A DNA stretch of 64,000 nt from Chelativorans petroleitrophicus (GCF_025398195.1 NZ_JAODNV010000017.1:1-64000); one strand, 5' to 3'; numbered from the stretch's first letter, positions 53,066 through 63,986 are shown. Translations and numbers: made by a program. Notes: a model not told the origin generated them from the sequence alone.

Positions 53066-56023
53066 CTACCGCTTCAAAAGCCGCTCTAAATGGGCGCGCA
53101 CCTTCTTCGAGGTGTCCCGTATGTGCGCCTCAAGCACCCGCAAATCCGGCAGGTCCACGCTGCGCAGTAGGACGTCCGCTAACCCAGGCGGCACGTCGTC
53201 GGGGTCGAGCAGCCCAGTCAGGCAAAGCCGGAGGATCTGAGTGAGCATCATGTAAAGCCGGTGAGCTTCGGCAAGCTCATCGCGGGTCTGAGCATCGGCA
53301 AAGGAATCTGAAAGCGCTGCGAGCACTTCACCCGTCGCCGTGGGCCGGGGCTCCGCGGATACAAAACCGCATAGCGCTGCCACCTGCGCTATGAATTCCA
53401 GGTCGATGATGCCGCCAGGGATGAGCTTCAGGTCCCAGATGTCCTTAGCAGGCTTCTCCTCCTCCAGAAGCTTGCGCATTTGCCTGGCATCCCGCGCTAT
53501 TTTCCTCGGGTCGCGCGGGATCGATACGATCGTCTGGACCTCTTCCGCAGCCTCCTTGCAGAGCGAAGGATCGCCCGCCACCGGCCGTGCCCGCGTCAGC
53601 GCCATGTGTTCCCATGTCCAAGCGTCATTGCGCTGATACTTGCGGAACGCATCGATATGCGTGGCGACAGGCCCCTTGTTGCCGGATGGACGCAGCCTCA
53701 GATCGAGCTCATAGAGCACGCCTTCGGCGGTCGGCGCCGAAACGGCGGCGATCAGCCGCTGCGTAAGCCGTGCGTAGTAATGCGAGGGAGCGAGCGGCTT
53801 GACGCCGTCCGACTCCTCAGCCTCCGGCGCATGGTCATAGAGAAGGATGAGGTCCACATCGGAGCCTGCGGTCAGCTCACGGCTGCCGAGCTTGCCCATG
53901 CCCAGGATCGCGGCGCGCCCGCCGGCGATGCGTCCATGCACGCGGGCAAATTCCTCCTGGACGGCATCAAAGGCGGCGCCGATTGTCAGGTCGGCCAGGT
54001 CGGAAAAAGCCTTTCCGGCCCTTTCGGCATCGATGGTGCCGGTGAGCAGCCTGATGCCGATCAGGAATTTCTGCTCCGCCGCGAAGATGCGAAGCCTGTC
54101 CAACATCTCCTCGAAGGCGCGCGCGCCGCTTAAAAAGGTGGCCAGCCGTTCCGCGAGATAGGCACGGTTGGGCAGCTCCGAAAGCAGCGCGGGATCAAGC
54201 AGCCCATCGAAGACATGCGGCCTTCTGGTAATGATTGCCGCAAGGCGCGGAGCAGCCCCCATGATCGTAGCGAGAAGCTGGAGCAGGCGCGGGTTCGACT
54301 GAAGCAGCGAGAAAAGCTGGATGCCCGCCGGCAGGCCTGCCAGGAACGCGTCGAAGCGCAAAAGCGCCTCGTCGGCCCGCTTCGTTCCCCCGAACGCCTC
54401 GAGAAGCGCAGGCGTCAGTTCGGTTAGCCGCTCGCGCGCTTCCGCCGAACGGGTGACTCGGTAGCGCCCGAAATGCCAACCCCGGATAACGCGCGCAATG
54501 TCGCTCGGGCGTTCAAACCCAAGCTCGGACAGCGTTGCGAGCGTACCCGGGTCGTCGCCATCCCCGGTGAAGACCAGATTGCCCCGGCCCCGCGAAAGCT
54601 GTGGTGCCGTCTCGAACAGTGCCGCATAATGGTGCTCCACCGTCTGCAGGGCATGCCGGAAATCCGCAGCAAAGGACGCGCCGTCCTCGTAGCCGAGCAG
54701 CAGGGCGATCCGGGCAAGCTCGTCTTCGTCGTCGGGCAGGAGATGCGTCTGCTCGTCCGCCACCATCTGCACCGCGTTTTCGACCCGGCGCAGGAACCAG
54801 TACCGGGCGGCCATCTCTTCGCCCGCTTCCCGCGTGATCCAGCCGCGCTCGGCGAGCTCTGACAGCATGCCCACCGTCTCGCGGCCGCGCAGTTGGGGGA
54901 AGCGGCCACCGGCGATAAGCTGCTGGGTCTGGACGAAGAATTCGATCTCCCGAATGCCGCCGCGGCCGAGCTTCACATTATGGCCCAGAACCGCGATCTC
55001 GCCATGCCCCTTGTGGGCGTGGATCTGGCGCTTGATGGAATGAACGTCGGCAATCGCCGCGTAATCGAGATATTTGCGCCAGACATAGGGCTGGAGTTCC
55101 GCAAGGAAGCGGTCGCCGGCATCGACATCGCCTGCGATAGTTCGCGCCTTGATCATCGCGGCGCGTTCCCAGTTTTGGCCGCGGCTTTCGTAGTAGTTGA
55201 GGGCTGCCTCGACAGGAAGCGCGAGCGGCGTGGAGCCGGGATCCGGCCTCAGCCTCAGATCGGTCCTGAAGACATATCCGTCTTCGGTCCGGTCCTGCAG
55301 CAGGCGCACGAGGCGCCGGGTGAGCCGCACGAACAGGTCGGTGGCCTCGAGCGGATCGGGGACAGCAGGCGCCTCGGGCTCGATCAGCGCAATCAGGTCG
55401 ATATCCGAGGAGTAGTTGAGTTCGCGCGCGCCGAGCTTACCCATGGCAAGCAGAATCCAGCCGCAGCCCTGGGCGGGATTGGCCGGATCGGGAAGCTGCA
55501 ACTTCCCCTGCCGGTGAGCATCCAGAAGCAGGAAATCGACCGCCGCCTTGACGCAGCTTTCCCCCAGAAGACTCAGGCGCTGCACCGTTTTTTCCACGTC
55601 CGCCTCGCCGGAAAGATCGCCGAGGGCGATGAGGAAATGCGCTTCGCGCTTCAGCCGGCGCAGCGCCTTCATGACACTAGTCTCGCTGGCGTCAGGCTCG
55701 AAGGCAACTGCACAAATCGCCTCCTGCAGGGAAAGGAGCCGCACTCCCAGCGGTTCTTCGAACAGCCTTTCGAGGCTTTCGGGCATATTGCGCGCACAGT
55801 CGCGCAAATAGGGCGAAAGGTCGAAGACCCCGCCCAGAAAATCGGCAAGGGCGCTTTTACCAGCGAGCAGAGCAGCAAGACGGGTGCAGTTGCGCTCTGC
55901 GGCCAGACTGGCCAGATTGTTAAGCTCCTCCCTTGCGCGAGCGGAGTCGAGCGGCCGGAGTACGCGCACCGGCGATCCGAACCAGGCAGTGCCGTCCTTT
56001 ATCTTCAGATTCGCATCAGACAC
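53066..56023 (-). CDS. glnE: Glutamine synthetase adenylyltransferase/adenylyl-removing enzyme
   Basis: 985 residues, the full bifunctional length. The N-terminal adenylyl-removase nucleotidyltransferase carries ELNYSSDIDLIAL, and the C-terminal adenylyltransferase carries GSRELTAGSDVDLILLYDH, the two G-S-D-x-D sites. Each is followed by an all-helical GlnD-PII-like domain. The protein adds AMP to, or removes it from, glutamine synthetase in response to PII, setting nitrogen assimilation. It is followed by a sensor kinase gene upstream in the same direction (14-bp gap), so regulator, sensor kinase and glnE may form one transcript. Confidence 0.95.
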   Translation of the reverse strand: MSDANLKIKDGTAWFGSPVRVLRPLDSARAREELNNLASLAAERNCTRLAALLAGKSALADFLGGVFDLSPYLRDCARNMPESLERLFEEPLGVRLLSLQEAICAVAFEPDASETSVMKALRRLKREAHFLIALGDLSGEADVEKTVQRLSLLGESCVKAAVDFLLLDAHRQGKLQLPDPANPAQGCGWILLAMGKLGARELNYSSDIDLIALIEPEAPAVPDPLEATDLFVRLTRRLVRLLQDRTEDGYVFRTDLRLRPDPGSTPLALPVEAALNYYESRGQNWERAAMIKARTIAGDVDAGDRFLAELQPYVWRKYLDYAAIADVHSIKRQIHAHKGHGEIAVLGHNVKLGRGGIREIEFFVQTQQLIAGGRFPQLRGRETVGMLSELAERGWITREAGEEMAARYWFLRRVENAVQMVADEQTHLLPDDEDELARIALLLGYEDGASFAADFRHALQTVEHHYAALFETAPQLSRGRGNLVFTGDGDDPGTLATLSELGFERPSDIARVIRGWHFGRYRVTRSAEARERLTELTPALLEAFGGTKRADEALLRFDAFLAGLPAGIQLFSLLQSNPRLLQLLATIMGAAPRLAAIITRRPHVFDGLLDPALLSELPNRAYLAERLATFLSGARAFEEMLDRLRIFAAEQKFLIGIRLLTGTIDAERAGKAFSDLADLTIGAAFDAVQEEFARVHGRIAGGRAAILGMGKLGSRELTAGSDVDLILLYDHAPEAEESDGVKPLAPSHYYARLTQRLIAAVSAPTAEGVLYELDLRLRPSGNKGPVATHIDAFRKYQRNDAWTWEHMALTRARPVAGDPSLCKEAAEEVQTIVSIPRDPRKIARDARQMRKLLEEEKPAKDIWDLKLIPGGIIDLEFIAQVAALCGFVSAEPRPTATGEVLAALSDSFADAQTRDELAEAHRLYMMLTQILRLCLTGLLDPDDVPPGLADVLLRSVDLPDLRVLEAHIRDTSKKVRAHLERLLKR

Positions 56024-56037
56024 GTGCGCGACCTCCC

Positions 56038-57438
56038 TCAGACATTCTTGCCTGTCGGGAAGATCATCGCAACCGAAAGCCCCTGCCCGTTTCCGGAAAG
56101 CTCAAGCCGCCCGCCATGGAAGGTCATGACCGCCTTGGCGAGGCTGAGGCCGAGGCCCGAACCCGGCTGGCTGCGGCTTGCCTCCAGCCGCACGAAGCGT
56201 TCCGTTGCCCGCTCCCGGTCCTCCGCCGGAATGCCCGGGCCATTGTCGGTCACAACAAGCCGCACGGCCTTCGCCTCCCGTACCAGCGACACCGTAACGG
56301 CGGGAGACTCCGTGGCACCGGCGGAATATTTGATGGCATTGTCGATGATGTTCGACAGCGCCTGGCCGATCAGCTCACGGTTTCCCTGAACGGTTGCCGC
56401 CTCTTTGATCTTCGCCGTGAGCGCAACGCCTTCCTCCTCCGCCAGCGGCTCGTAAAGCTCCACCACGTCAGCGACGATTGCCGCGAGATCGACCTGTGAG
56501 ATGCTCTCGGCGGAAGAGCCTGCCTCCAGCCGCGAGATCATGAGGATGGCATTGAAGGTGCGGATGAGCTGATCCGATTCGACAATGGTCCTCTCCAGCG
56601 CCTCTCGTGTAGCGGCTGGGTCCGCATTAGCGTTGAGGGCGGCCTCGGCGCGATTGCGCAGCCGCGTCAGCGGCGTCTTCAGATCGTGCGCAATATTGGC
56701 GGAGACCTGCTTCAACCCGTCGTTCAGAGCGGCGATGCGATCAAGCATGGCGTTGAGGTTCTCAGAGAGCCGGTCGAACTCGTCGCCGGCGCCGGTCACG
56801 GGAAGCCTGCGGGACAGGTCCCCGCCCATGATGCTTCTGCTAGCCTCCGAAACGCTGTCGATGCGCTTGAGCGCGCGCCGGCCCACGAAATACCAGATGA
56901 CGAGGGCGCCCAGCCCCATCATGCCGAGAGCGGCCACCAGCGCGCGGCGCATGACGCGGCGGAACTGCTCGGGCTCTCCAAGATCACGCCCCACGAGCAG
57001 GATCATCCGGTTGGGCAGGCGGATCACATGCGCGACAGCGGTGTGTTCCCGGTCGCTTGCTTCCGCCCCCCCGAAGCGCCGGTAGAGAAAGGGGCGATCG
57101 GTCCATCCCGACTGGTCGAGAACGCCCGGCTGGAGGCTTTCCACATTGCCGGAGAGGATCAGGCCATTGGGATCGGTGATGAGATAGAGATTGGCGCCTG
57201 GCTGCCGGGCACGGACATTCATGACGCGCACCAGCGCCGGCAGGCCGCCGCGCTGATAGGCCCGCGCAAGCCCGTTCACCTCCTCCGTGATCGCTTCGCG
57301 CGTCTGCGTCTCCAGCATGCGCGTTGAAAGCGAAGTGACATAGATCACCAGCGCCACGGCACAGGCAGCAAAAAGGAGCAGATAGAGCGCGGAGAGCCGC
57401 GCCGCGGTGGTCTTCATGATGGCCGAAAGGGCCGCCAT
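56038..57438 (-). CDS. Membrane sensor histidine kinase with HAMP domain
   Basis: 466 residues. Membrane segments at about 16-36 and 165-185 bound a periplasmic sensor of 130 residues (NVRARQPGANLYLITDPNGL). HAMP is at about 185-240, with HisKA His251 in NIAHDLKTPLTRLRNRAE and an ATPase domain with DNAIKYS, DNGPGIPAEDR and GSGLGLSLAKAVMTFHGG. It is an EnvZ/OmpR-class kinase and pairs with the regulator 3 bp upstream. The pair stands between degP and glnE, suggesting an envelope-stress signal, though this is inferred from position alone. Confidence 0.9.
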   Translation of the reverse strand: MAALSAIMKTTAARLSALYLLLFAACAVALVIYVTSLSTRMLETQTREAITEEVNGLARAYQRGGLPALVRVMNVRARQPGANLYLITDPNGLILSGNVESLQPGVLDQSGWTDRPFLYRRFGGAEASDREHTAVAHVIRLPNRMILLVGRDLGEPEQFRRVMRRALVAALGMMGLGALVIWYFVGRRALKRIDSVSEASRSIMGGDLSRRLPVTGAGDEFDRLSENLNAMLDRIAALNDGLKQVSANIAHDLKTPLTRLRNRAEAALNANADPAATREALERTIVESDQLIRTFNAILMISRLEAGSSAESISQVDLAAIVADVVELYEPLAEEEGVALTAKIKEAATVQGNRELIGQALSNIIDNAIKYSAGATESPAVTVSLVREAKAVRLVVTDNGPGIPAEDRERATERFVRLEASRSQPGSGLGLSLAKAVMTFHGGRLELSGNGQGLSVAMIFPTGKNV

Positions 57439-57441
57439 GGA

Positions 57442-58116
57442 TCAGTCCGCGCGGATCATATAGCCCGCGCCGCGCACCGTGTGCAGCACCGGCTTGTCGA
57501 AGCCCTTCTCGATCTTGCCGCGCAGACGGGAAATATGCACGTCTATCACGTTGGTCTGGGGATCGAAGTGATAGTCCCAGACATTTTCCAGAAGCATGGT
57601 GCGGGTGACCACCTGCCCCGCATGCCGCATGAGGTATTCCAGCAGACGGAATTCGCGCGGCTGCAGCACGATGTCCTGCCCACCGCGCCGGACGGTGTGG
57701 GACAGCCGGTCAAGCTCAAGGTCGCCGACCCGGTAGACCGTCTCCACCTCCCGGCTGCCGGCACGCCGCTTCAGCACTTCCACGCGCGCAAGAAGCTCGG
57801 AAAAGGCATAGGGCTTGGTAAGATAGTCGTCGCCGCCCGCGCGCAGACCTGTCACCCGGTCATCCACTTCTCCGAGCGCGGAGAGGATGAGCGCCGGGAC
57901 GGTGTTTCCCTTGGCGCGCAGGCCCGCGATGACGGATAGACCGTCGCGGCGGGGCAGCATGCGGTCGATGACGAAGACATCATAACTGCCGCCGTCGGCC
58001 ATCGCGAAGCCGGTCTCGCCGTCCATAGCCACATCGGCGGTGTGGCCTGCTTCGGAAAAGGCCTTTTTCAGAAAGCTCGCCGCCTCGCGGTCGTCTTCGA
58101 TGATCAGAATCTTCAT
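57442..58116 (-). CDS. OmpR/PhoB-family response regulator
   Basis: 224 residues. The receiver has the acidic pair in ILIIEDDREAA, the phosphorylated Asp51 in VFVIDRMLPRRDGL and Lys in LTKPYAFSELLARVE. The C-terminal winged helix (VLQPREFRLLEYLMRHAGQV, DVHISRLRGKIEKG, VRGAGYMIR) is of OmpR type. The ATG at 58116 is preferred over an in-frame upstream start at 58137. The kinase gene follows after 3 bp. degP lies upstream on the same strand with a 99-bp gap and is a candidate target. Confidence 0.93.
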   Translation of the reverse strand: MKILIIEDDREAASFLKKAFSEAGHTADVAMDGETGFAMADGGSYDVFVIDRMLPRRDGLSVIAGLRAKGNTVPALILSALGEVDDRVTGLRAGGDDYLTKPYAFSELLARVEVLKRRAGSREVETVYRVGDLELDRLSHTVRRGGQDIVLQPREFRLLEYLMRHAGQVVTRTMLLENVWDYHFDPQTNVIDVHISRLRGKIEKGFDKPVLHTVRGAGYMIRAD

Positions 58117-58215
58117 GCCCGCCACATTTACATGCAATGACCGGCACGGCTAAAGGGTCGCGATCGTGCCTGAGAAAGCGCGACGGCGGGCGTTCCCGCC
58201 GCCGCTTAGGGCCTA

Positions 58216-59712
58216 TCAGCCGATGGGCAACGCTACAAAGCGATTGGCGCCGTCACGCTCGATCTGCACCAGCACAGCACCTCTGCCGGCGCCCGAGGCC
58301 GCTTCGACGGCGGCCTTCAGGTCCCGGGTCGAATTCACCGGCTGCGAATTGACGGAACGAATGATGTCGCCCGGCATGATGCCGTTGTCTTCCGCCACGC
58401 TACCCGGCTCGACATCGGTGACGACGAGACCATCTCCGTCCTCAGCCGGCGTCACGGTCAGGCCGAAGTTCGCCTCGCTGCCGGAGGGCCCTCCCGGATT
58501 GGCCGCCGCAAGCTGGTCCTGATCCGGCATCTGGCCGAGTTCAACGATCAGCGTCTCGGTTTTCCCGTTGCGCCACACGACAATCTCAACCGACTGGCCG
58601 GGCTTCTTCTCGGCGATCGTACGCGCCAGGTCACGCGGCGATTCGATGTTCTTGTCATCGACCGCAATGATAACGTCGCCCGGCTTGATACCGGCTTCGG
58701 CCGCCGGCTCGCCCTCATTGGCATCTACGATGAGCGCACCCTTCTGCTCTTCCAGTCCCAGTGACTCGGCGATGGTCGCCGTCACCTGCTGAATCTGCAC
58801 GCCGAGCCAGCCACGCTCCACCGTGCCGTCATCGATCAGATCCTTGACCACGCTGCTGGCCAGATTGGCCGGAATGGCGAACGCGATGCCGACATTGCCG
58901 CCGGATGGCGAGAAGATGGCCGTGTTGACGCCCACCACCTCACCGGCAAGGTTGAAGGCCGGGCCGCCGGAATTGCCCCTGTTTACGGCCGCGTCGATCT
59001 GGATGAAGTCGTCATAAGGGCCTGCGCCGATCTCGCGTCCGCGCGCGGAGACGATGCCGGCCGTCACGGTGCCGCCCAGGCCGAACGGATTACCCACGGC
59101 AACGACCCAGTCACCGACCCGGACGTTGTTGTCGTCGGCAAAGCTGACGTAGGTGAAGGTGCGGTCGGCATCGACCTTCAGCACTGCAAGGTCGGTACGC
59201 GGGTCCGCACCCACGAGTTCGGCCTTCAGTTCCGTGCCGTCTTCGAGGACGATCGTGTATTCGGAACCGCCTTCGATCACATGGTTGTTGGTGACCACAT
59301 AGCCGTCATCGGAAATGAAGAAGCCGGAGCCCTGCGCCATCGGCCGGATGCGTCGGCGCGGCTGCGCGCTGCGCGGCCTTTCCTCGCGGAACTGATCGAA
59401 AAAGCGCCTCAGCGGATGATTCTCCGGCAAATGCTCAAAGCCCGGCATGTCGAAGAAAGGCGCTACCACCTCACCGGTCGCCGGCGCTTCACCGCGCACA
59501 CGCACGCTGACGACGGCCGGAAGAACCGCATCCACCACATCGGCAAAGCTGGGGGCATCGACCGGCTTTGAAAGCCGTACGGGATCGGCCAGCACGGGCA
59601 GCGTGCCGGTCCCGATGGCACCAAGCCCAACCGCCCCGGCGACCGCCAGAGAAGCGATGGCCGCGGCCAGCCGCGTGCGCGTTCTGGATGTCACCTTGTT
59701 TGTTGAATTCAT
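58216..59712 (-). CDS. degP: Periplasmic serine protease DegP/HtrA (Do family)
   Basis: 498 residues. A signal region (TRTRLAAAIASLAVAGAVGL to VLA-DP) leads to a trypsin-like domain with His144 (VTNNHVIEGG), Asp174 (DPRTDLAVLK) and Ser248 (NRGNSGGPAF). Two PDZ domains follow (VERGWLGVQIQQV..., LTVTPAEDGDGLVVTDVEPG). It degrades or refolds damaged envelope proteins. The 217 bp upstream separate it from ccmH; its promoter is probably there, since the region has an AGGAG site but no other gene. A sensor/regulator pair downstream on the same strand may respond to the same stress. Confidence 0.94.
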   Translation of the reverse strand: MNSTNKVTSRTRTRLAAAIASLAVAGAVGLGAIGTGTLPVLADPVRLSKPVDAPSFADVVDAVLPAVVSVRVRGEAPATGEVVAPFFDMPGFEHLPENHPLRRFFDQFREERPRSAQPRRRIRPMAQGSGFFISDDGYVVTNNHVIEGGSEYTIVLEDGTELKAELVGADPRTDLAVLKVDADRTFTYVSFADDNNVRVGDWVVAVGNPFGLGGTVTAGIVSARGREIGAGPYDDFIQIDAAVNRGNSGGPAFNLAGEVVGVNTAIFSPSGGNVGIAFAIPANLASSVVKDLIDDGTVERGWLGVQIQQVTATIAESLGLEEQKGALIVDANEGEPAAEAGIKPGDVIIAVDDKNIESPRDLARTIAEKKPGQSVEIVVWRNGKTETLIVELGQMPDQDQLAAANPGGPSGSEANFGLTVTPAEDGDGLVVTDVEPGSVAEDNGIMPGDIIRSVNSQPVNSTRDLKAAVEAASGAGRGAVLVQIERDGANRFVALPIG

Positions 59713-59929
59713 CCGGATCAGCTCCTTTTGCTGTCGATCTTCGATTATGCTCTCATAGGCACAAAATGTGACCTGTTGGGCTTTCAGATAGGCTGCCGCA
59801 CCTTACGACGCCATTTCCGCCGGATGAAACTTTCGTAATGTTGATCGATGGTGGTCGCGGAAAATCACTGGCGCAGCGCGACCATACCGCACAATTTACC
59901 GACAGGAAGCTCGAGGCACGCCAAGCGCG

Positions 59930-60388
59930 CTACTTTTTCAGAATGTCCTTGAGCGCCGCCTCTTCCTCGACCGACAGAGGTGCGGCATGCCGGGCGGAAC
60001 GCCGGCGCAGCGAGAGGATAACCAAAAGGCCGCCCCCTGCCAGAACGACGACCGGCGTCGCCCACAACAACGCGTTGCGCACGCTGAAGCGCGGCTTCAG
60101 GAGTACGAATTCGCCATAACGCGATACGATATAGTTCCGAACGTCCTCGTCGCTGTCGCCCGCCTTGATCCGCTCGCGCACCAGGAGGCGCAGGTCCCGG
60201 GCAAGCTCAGCCTCCGAATCGTCAATCGACTGGTTCTGGCAGACCATGCAGCGCAATTCGGCGGAAAGCTCGCGCGCGCGAGCCTCCAGCGCGGGATCGG
60301 AAAGAACCTCATCCGGCTCCACGGCCGCAGCCGGACCTGCGAATGCCAGCGCGAGAAGAAAGACGCAGCTGAGCACGCGTTTCCTCAT
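59930..60388 (-). CDS. ccmH: Cytochrome c-type biogenesis protein CcmH (CycL)
   Basis: 152 residues. A signal peptide ([20 protein letters not shown]) precedes the conserved [20 protein letters not shown], with redox Cys47 and Cys50 that keep the apocytochrome haem-site cysteines reduced. A C-terminal membrane anchor lies at about 108-128 ([20 protein letters not shown]). The start overlaps the ccmF stop by one base (TGATG). Last gene of the ccmI-ccmE-ccmF-ccmH operon. Rhizobial name cycL. Confidence 0.95.
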   Translation of the reverse strand: MRKRVLSCVFLLALAFAGPAAAVEPDEVLSDPALEARARELSAELRCMVCQNQSIDDSEAELARDLRLLVRERIKAGDSDEDVRNYIVSRYGEFVLLKPRFSVRNALLWATPVVVLAGGGLLVILSLRRRSARHAAPLSVEEEAALKDILKK

Positions 60389-62373
60389 CACGCCTTCTCC
60401 GCAGCAGGAACCGGCGCGGACCTGCGCCGGGCAGGCGCGCCCACACGCAGGCGGCGGTCCAGAAGCGACACCGCGCCGCCCGTCATCATGACGAGCGCGC
60501 CAAGCCAGATGAGAATGACGAGGGGCTTCCACCAGATGCGGACGACCAGGCCTCCGTCGGCGGTAGAATCGCCTATGGAGACGTAAAGCTGGCTAAGGCC
60601 GAATGTGCGGATGCCCGCTTCGGTCGTGGGCATTCCGCGCGCCGTATAAAGGCGCTTGGCGGAAATGATCTCGCCGCGGGCCACACCACCCGCATAGATC
60701 GTGAAGACCGCCTGCTCCTCGGTGTAGTTGGGACCGGTGACAGGCCGCACCGCCTCGAAGTGAAGGGAATAATCACCGATCCCGGTCACTTCCGAAGGCC
60801 GCATCGTCAGGATTTGCTCCTTTTCCAGCGCCGTGACCCCCACGATGCCGAGCACCGTCAACCCCAGCCCGGCGTGGGCGAGTGCGGTGCCGAACACCGA
60901 CAGGGGCAAACCGATCAGCCGTCTGAGAGCAACGGAGGACGCAGCCTTGCCGATGCCGCTCTTCAGCGCCAGGTCGGTCAGCGCCCCCAAAATTAGCCAG
61001 AAGCCGAGCACCATGCCAAGGGCGGCGAAGGCCGAAGCCCGGTCCGTGATGAAATATGCGGCTAGCCCGCCCGCCGCGGCGATCAGGAACGCGGCCTGAA
61101 GCCGCTGTGCGGCGCCAAGCAGATCTCCGCGCTTCCACGAGAGCATCGGCCCGAACGGTACCGCCGTCAGAAGCGGCAGGAAAAGGGGAACGAAGGTGAG
61201 ATTGAAGAAGGGCGCGCCAACGGAAATCTTGTCTCCCGTCAGCGCCTCGATGAGAAGCGGATAGAGCGTACCCACAAGCACGGTCGCCGCCGCAGTCGTC
61301 AGCAACAGGTTGTTGAGGACCAGCGCGCCTTCACGTGAGATGGGATGGAAAAGCCCGCCGGGAGCGAGCGCCGCGCCGCGGAAGGCAAAAAGGGTGAGTG
61401 CGCCGCCGATGAAGAAAACCAATATGGCGAGAATGAACACGCCGCGCGTGGGATCGCTGGCAAAGGCGTGCACCGAAGTCAGCACGCCGGAGCGGACAAG
61501 GAACGTACCAAGCAGCGAGAGCGAGAAGGTGAGAATGGCAAGCAGCACGGTCCAGATTTTCAGGGCCGAGCGCTTTTCCATGACAATGGCGGAATGCAGC
61601 AGCGCCGTGCCTGCAAGCCAGGGCATGAACGAGGCGTTTTCCACCGGGTCCCAGAACCAGAAGCCGCCCCAGCCAAGCTCGTAATAGGCCCAATAGGACC
61701 CCATGGCGATTCCGCCCGTGAGAAAAGCCCAGGCGGCAAGCGTCCAGGGCCTTACCCATCGCGCCCATGCCGCGTCCACTCGCCCGTCGATCAGCGCGGC
61801 GATGGCGAAGGCAAAGGAGATGGAGAAGCCGACATAGCCCAGATAGAGCAGCGGCGGATGCACGGCGAGGCCGATATCCTGAAGAATGGGATTAAGGTCG
61901 CGCCCCTCGATGGGCGCCGGCTCCAGCCGCGTGAAAGGATTTGAGGTCAGCAGGATAAAGAGCAGGAAAGCGGAAGCGATGAGGCCCTGCACGGCCAGCA
62001 CATTGGCCTTCAGCGTGGGCGGCAGATTGCGCCCGAAGACGGCCGCCAGCCCGCCGAAGAAGGACAGGATCATCACCCACAGGAGCATGGAGCCCTCATG
62101 GTTGCCCCATGTGCCTGTGATCTTGAACAAGAGCGGTTTGGCCGAGTGCGAATTTTCCCACACGTTGAGCACGGAGAAATCCGACTGCACATAGGCGGCC
62201 ACAAGCGCGGCAAAGGCACCGACCACAAGCGCAAGGCCGGTGACAGCGGCAGGCTCGCCTACACGCATCAGCGTTTGGCTGCCAAGCCGCGCTCCCGCGA
62301 AGGGAACGACTGCCTGGACAATCGCCAGCGCTAGCGCCAGCACCAGGGCAAAGTGACCGAGCTCGACGCTCAT
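60388..62373 (-). CDS. ccmF: Haem lyase subunit CcmF (CycK)
   Basis: 661 residues, about 15 membrane segments. The WWD haem-handling motif reads [18 protein letters not shown], and [17 protein letters not shown] is another family hallmark. Conserved His residues lie in loops such as [17 protein letters not shown]. It transfers haem from CcmE to apocytochromes together with CcmH and CcmI. It lies 16 bp after ccmE and overlaps ccmH, so it is translationally coupled. Needed for the cytochrome c encoded at 11377. Confidence 0.96.
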   Translation of the reverse strand: MSVELGHFALVLALALAIVQAVVPFAGARLGSQTLMRVGEPAAVTGLALVVGAFAALVAAYVQSDFSVLNVWENSHSAKPLLFKITGTWGNHEGSMLLWVMILSFFGGLAAVFGRNLPPTLKANVLAVQGLIASAFLLFILLTSNPFTRLEPAPIEGRDLNPILQDIGLAVHPPLLYLGYVGFSISFAFAIAALIDGRVDAAWARWVRPWTLAAWAFLTGGIAMGSYWAYYELGWGGFWFWDPVENASFMPWLAGTALLHSAIVMEKRSALKIWTVLLAILTFSLSLLGTFLVRSGVLTSVHAFASDPTRGVFILAILVFFIGGALTLFAFRGAALAPGGLFHPISREGALVLNNLLLTTAAATVLVGTLYPLLIEALTGDKISVGAPFFNLTFVPLFLPLLTAVPFGPMLSWKRGDLLGAAQRLQAAFLIAAAGGLAAYFITDRASAFAALGMVLGFWLILGALTDLALKSGIGKAASSVALRRLIGLPLSVFGTALAHAGLGLTVLGIVGVTALEKEQILTMRPSEVTGIGDYSLHFEAVRPVTGPNYTEEQAVFTIYAGGVARGEIISAKRLYTARGMPTTEAGIRTFGLSQLYVSIGDSTADGGLVVRIWWKPLVILIWLGALVMMTGGAVSLLDRRLRVGAPARRRSAPVPAAEKA

Positions 62374-62389
62374 CCGCAGGCCGCTTCCG

Positions 62390-62821
62390 TCATTCCTGCC
62401 ACACCCCTTCCTCCATCAGGCGGTCGGCTACCTCACGAGGCATGTAGGTCTCGTCGTGCTTGGCCAAAACCGTATCGGCCACGAAAACGCCGTCAGGTCC
62501 GAAAGCACCTTCCGTCACCACGCCCTGACCTTCGCGGAACAGGTCCGGCAGAATGCCGTCATAGACGACCTCGACCGTATTCTCGCTGTCAGTGACGGCG
62601 AAACGCACGCGGGTTCCGTCGCCGCGCACGACGGAGCCCGCTTCGACAAGTCCGCCCAAGCGTATTCGCTCGCCTGCCTGCGCCGGTTGGGAAAGAAGAT
62701 CGGCGGGCATGTAGAAATACGAGGTCCGCTGGCCAAGCGCATAGAAGGTAAGGGCCGCCGCGAGGGCGAGAAAGCCCATGCCCGTCCCGATGATCGTCAG
62801 TCGCTTCTGCTTGCGCGTCAC
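62390..62821 (-). CDS. ccmE: Haem chaperone CcmE (CycJ)
   Basis: 143 residues with one N-terminal membrane anchor ([20 protein letters not shown]) and a periplasmic OB-fold. The haem is bound covalently through His122 in [13 protein letters not shown], with the conserved Tyr126 next to it. It carries haem from CcmABCD to CcmF. The ATG at 62821 lies 7 bp after the ccmI stop; the two genes are in one operon. Rhizobial name cycJ. Confidence 0.95.
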   Translation of the reverse strand: MTRKQKRLTIIGTGMGFLALAAALTFYALGQRTSYFYMPADLLSQPAQAGERIRLGGLVEAGSVVRGDGTRVRFAVTDSENTVEVVYDGILPDLFREGQGVVTEGAFGPDGVFVADTVLAKHDETYMPREVADRLMEEGVWQE

Positions 62822-62828
62822 GTCGCAC

Positions 62829-63986
62829 CTATTCCTTGGTTCCTAGCCCCAGGCTCGCAGCGAATTCCTCCAGCTTGCCGGCTTCCGCGCTCTGCGGGCC
62901 GAGTGCTTCCCGCGCCCGCGCCAGTGCCGCCTCGGCCTCGTCCCGCCGTCCGAGAACAACGAAAGAGCGCAACAGCATCCGCCATCCCTCCGGATCGTCG
63001 GGATCCTGCTGAAGTTTCGCATCGAGGCTTGCTACCATGCCTTCGATCATTTCCTGGCGCGCTTCGGACGTCATATCGTCTGCCGCTTCGTCTTCGGCTG
63101 CCTTCTCTTCTTCCGATGGGCCGGATGCCGATGCACGGCGCTCGCTGGCTGCTAGGCTTGCCAGTGCCTGACCGGCGGCGACCCGCCAGGGAGAACCTTC
63201 TTCCATGCTGGCAGCCAGTTCCTGCCAGATCGTACGCGCCTCCTCCGGATTGCCTTCCTGGGCACGTGCCATGGCAATGAAAAAGCGTGCGCGCGGATTC
63301 TCTACGTCGAGCTTCAAGGCCCGGTCGAAAGCGGCTTCCGCATCTTCCGTCACGATGCCGCCGCCGGTACCCACCAGCGCCTCTCCCAGCGCGGCCTCGC
63401 GTTCGGCCGTGGGACCGGCGAGGTCGATCACTTTGCGATACGCCTTCGCGGCCTCGTCGTAACGTCCGAGCCGCGCATAGATCGGCGCCAATACTTCCCA
63501 GCCGCGCACATCGCCGGGATTGGCAGCTAGATGCGCCTCCGCCCGTGCCACAAGCTCCTCGATCGAGGCCTGCGAAGGGTCCTTCGTCAGTCTGGCCGCG
63601 AGCGGCTGCGCGGGCATATTCGGCGAACCCAAAACGCCGTAGAGGCCCCAGCTTATGGCCGGCACGGCCAGGATGGCAACCACGGCAATGACGCGCGCAA
63701 GCTTCCCCTGACCAGGCACGCGCGGCGGGCGATCCTCCTCGTTCGCGCCTTTCAGCCGGAGAATGCGGCGTCCGATCTCCGCGCGCGCCTCCTCCGCATC
63801 GGATTCGGAAATCAGCCCGCGCTGCACCTCCCGCTCCAGCTCGGCAAGCTGGTCGCGATAGACAGCGAGATCGTGCTCCGCCTCGCTGACGGTGCGCTCC
63901 CCTCCGCGCAGGAAAGGAAGCATCACCGCAAGTGCTGCGGCAAGCGTCAATATCGCGGCGAGGGTCCAGAACAGCATGCTGTTCAA
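62829..63986 (-). CDS. ccmI: Cytochrome c-type biogenesis protein CcmI (CycH)
   Basis: 385 residues. Two membrane segments ([20 protein letters not shown] and [20 protein letters not shown]) enclose a cytoplasmic loop with the [20 protein letters not shown] heptads. The periplasmic part is made of TPR-like repeats ([40 protein letters not shown]). It presents apocytochromes to the haem lyase. An ATG at 63977 and a TTG at 63986 are both possible: GAGGA lies 7 nt before the TTG and 16 nt before the ATG, so I prefer the TTG. First gene of the operon. Confidence 0.9.
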   Translation of the reverse strand: MNSMLFWTLAAILTLAAALAVMLPFLRGGERTVSEAEHDLAVYRDQLAELEREVQRGLISESDAEEARAEIGRRILRLKGANEEDRPPRVPGQGKLARVIAVVAILAVPAISWGLYGVLGSPNMPAQPLAARLTKDPSQASIEELVARAEAHLAANPGDVRGWEVLAPIYARLGRYDEAAKAYRKVIDLAGPTAEREAALGEALVGTGGGIVTEDAEAAFDRALKLDVENPRARFFIAMARAQEGNPEEARTIWQELAASMEEGSPWRVAAGQALASLAASERRASASGPSEEEKAAEDEAADDMTSEARQEMIEGMVASLDAKLQQDPDDPEGWRMLLRSFVVLGRRDEAEAALARAREALGPQSAEAGKLEEFAASLGLGTKE

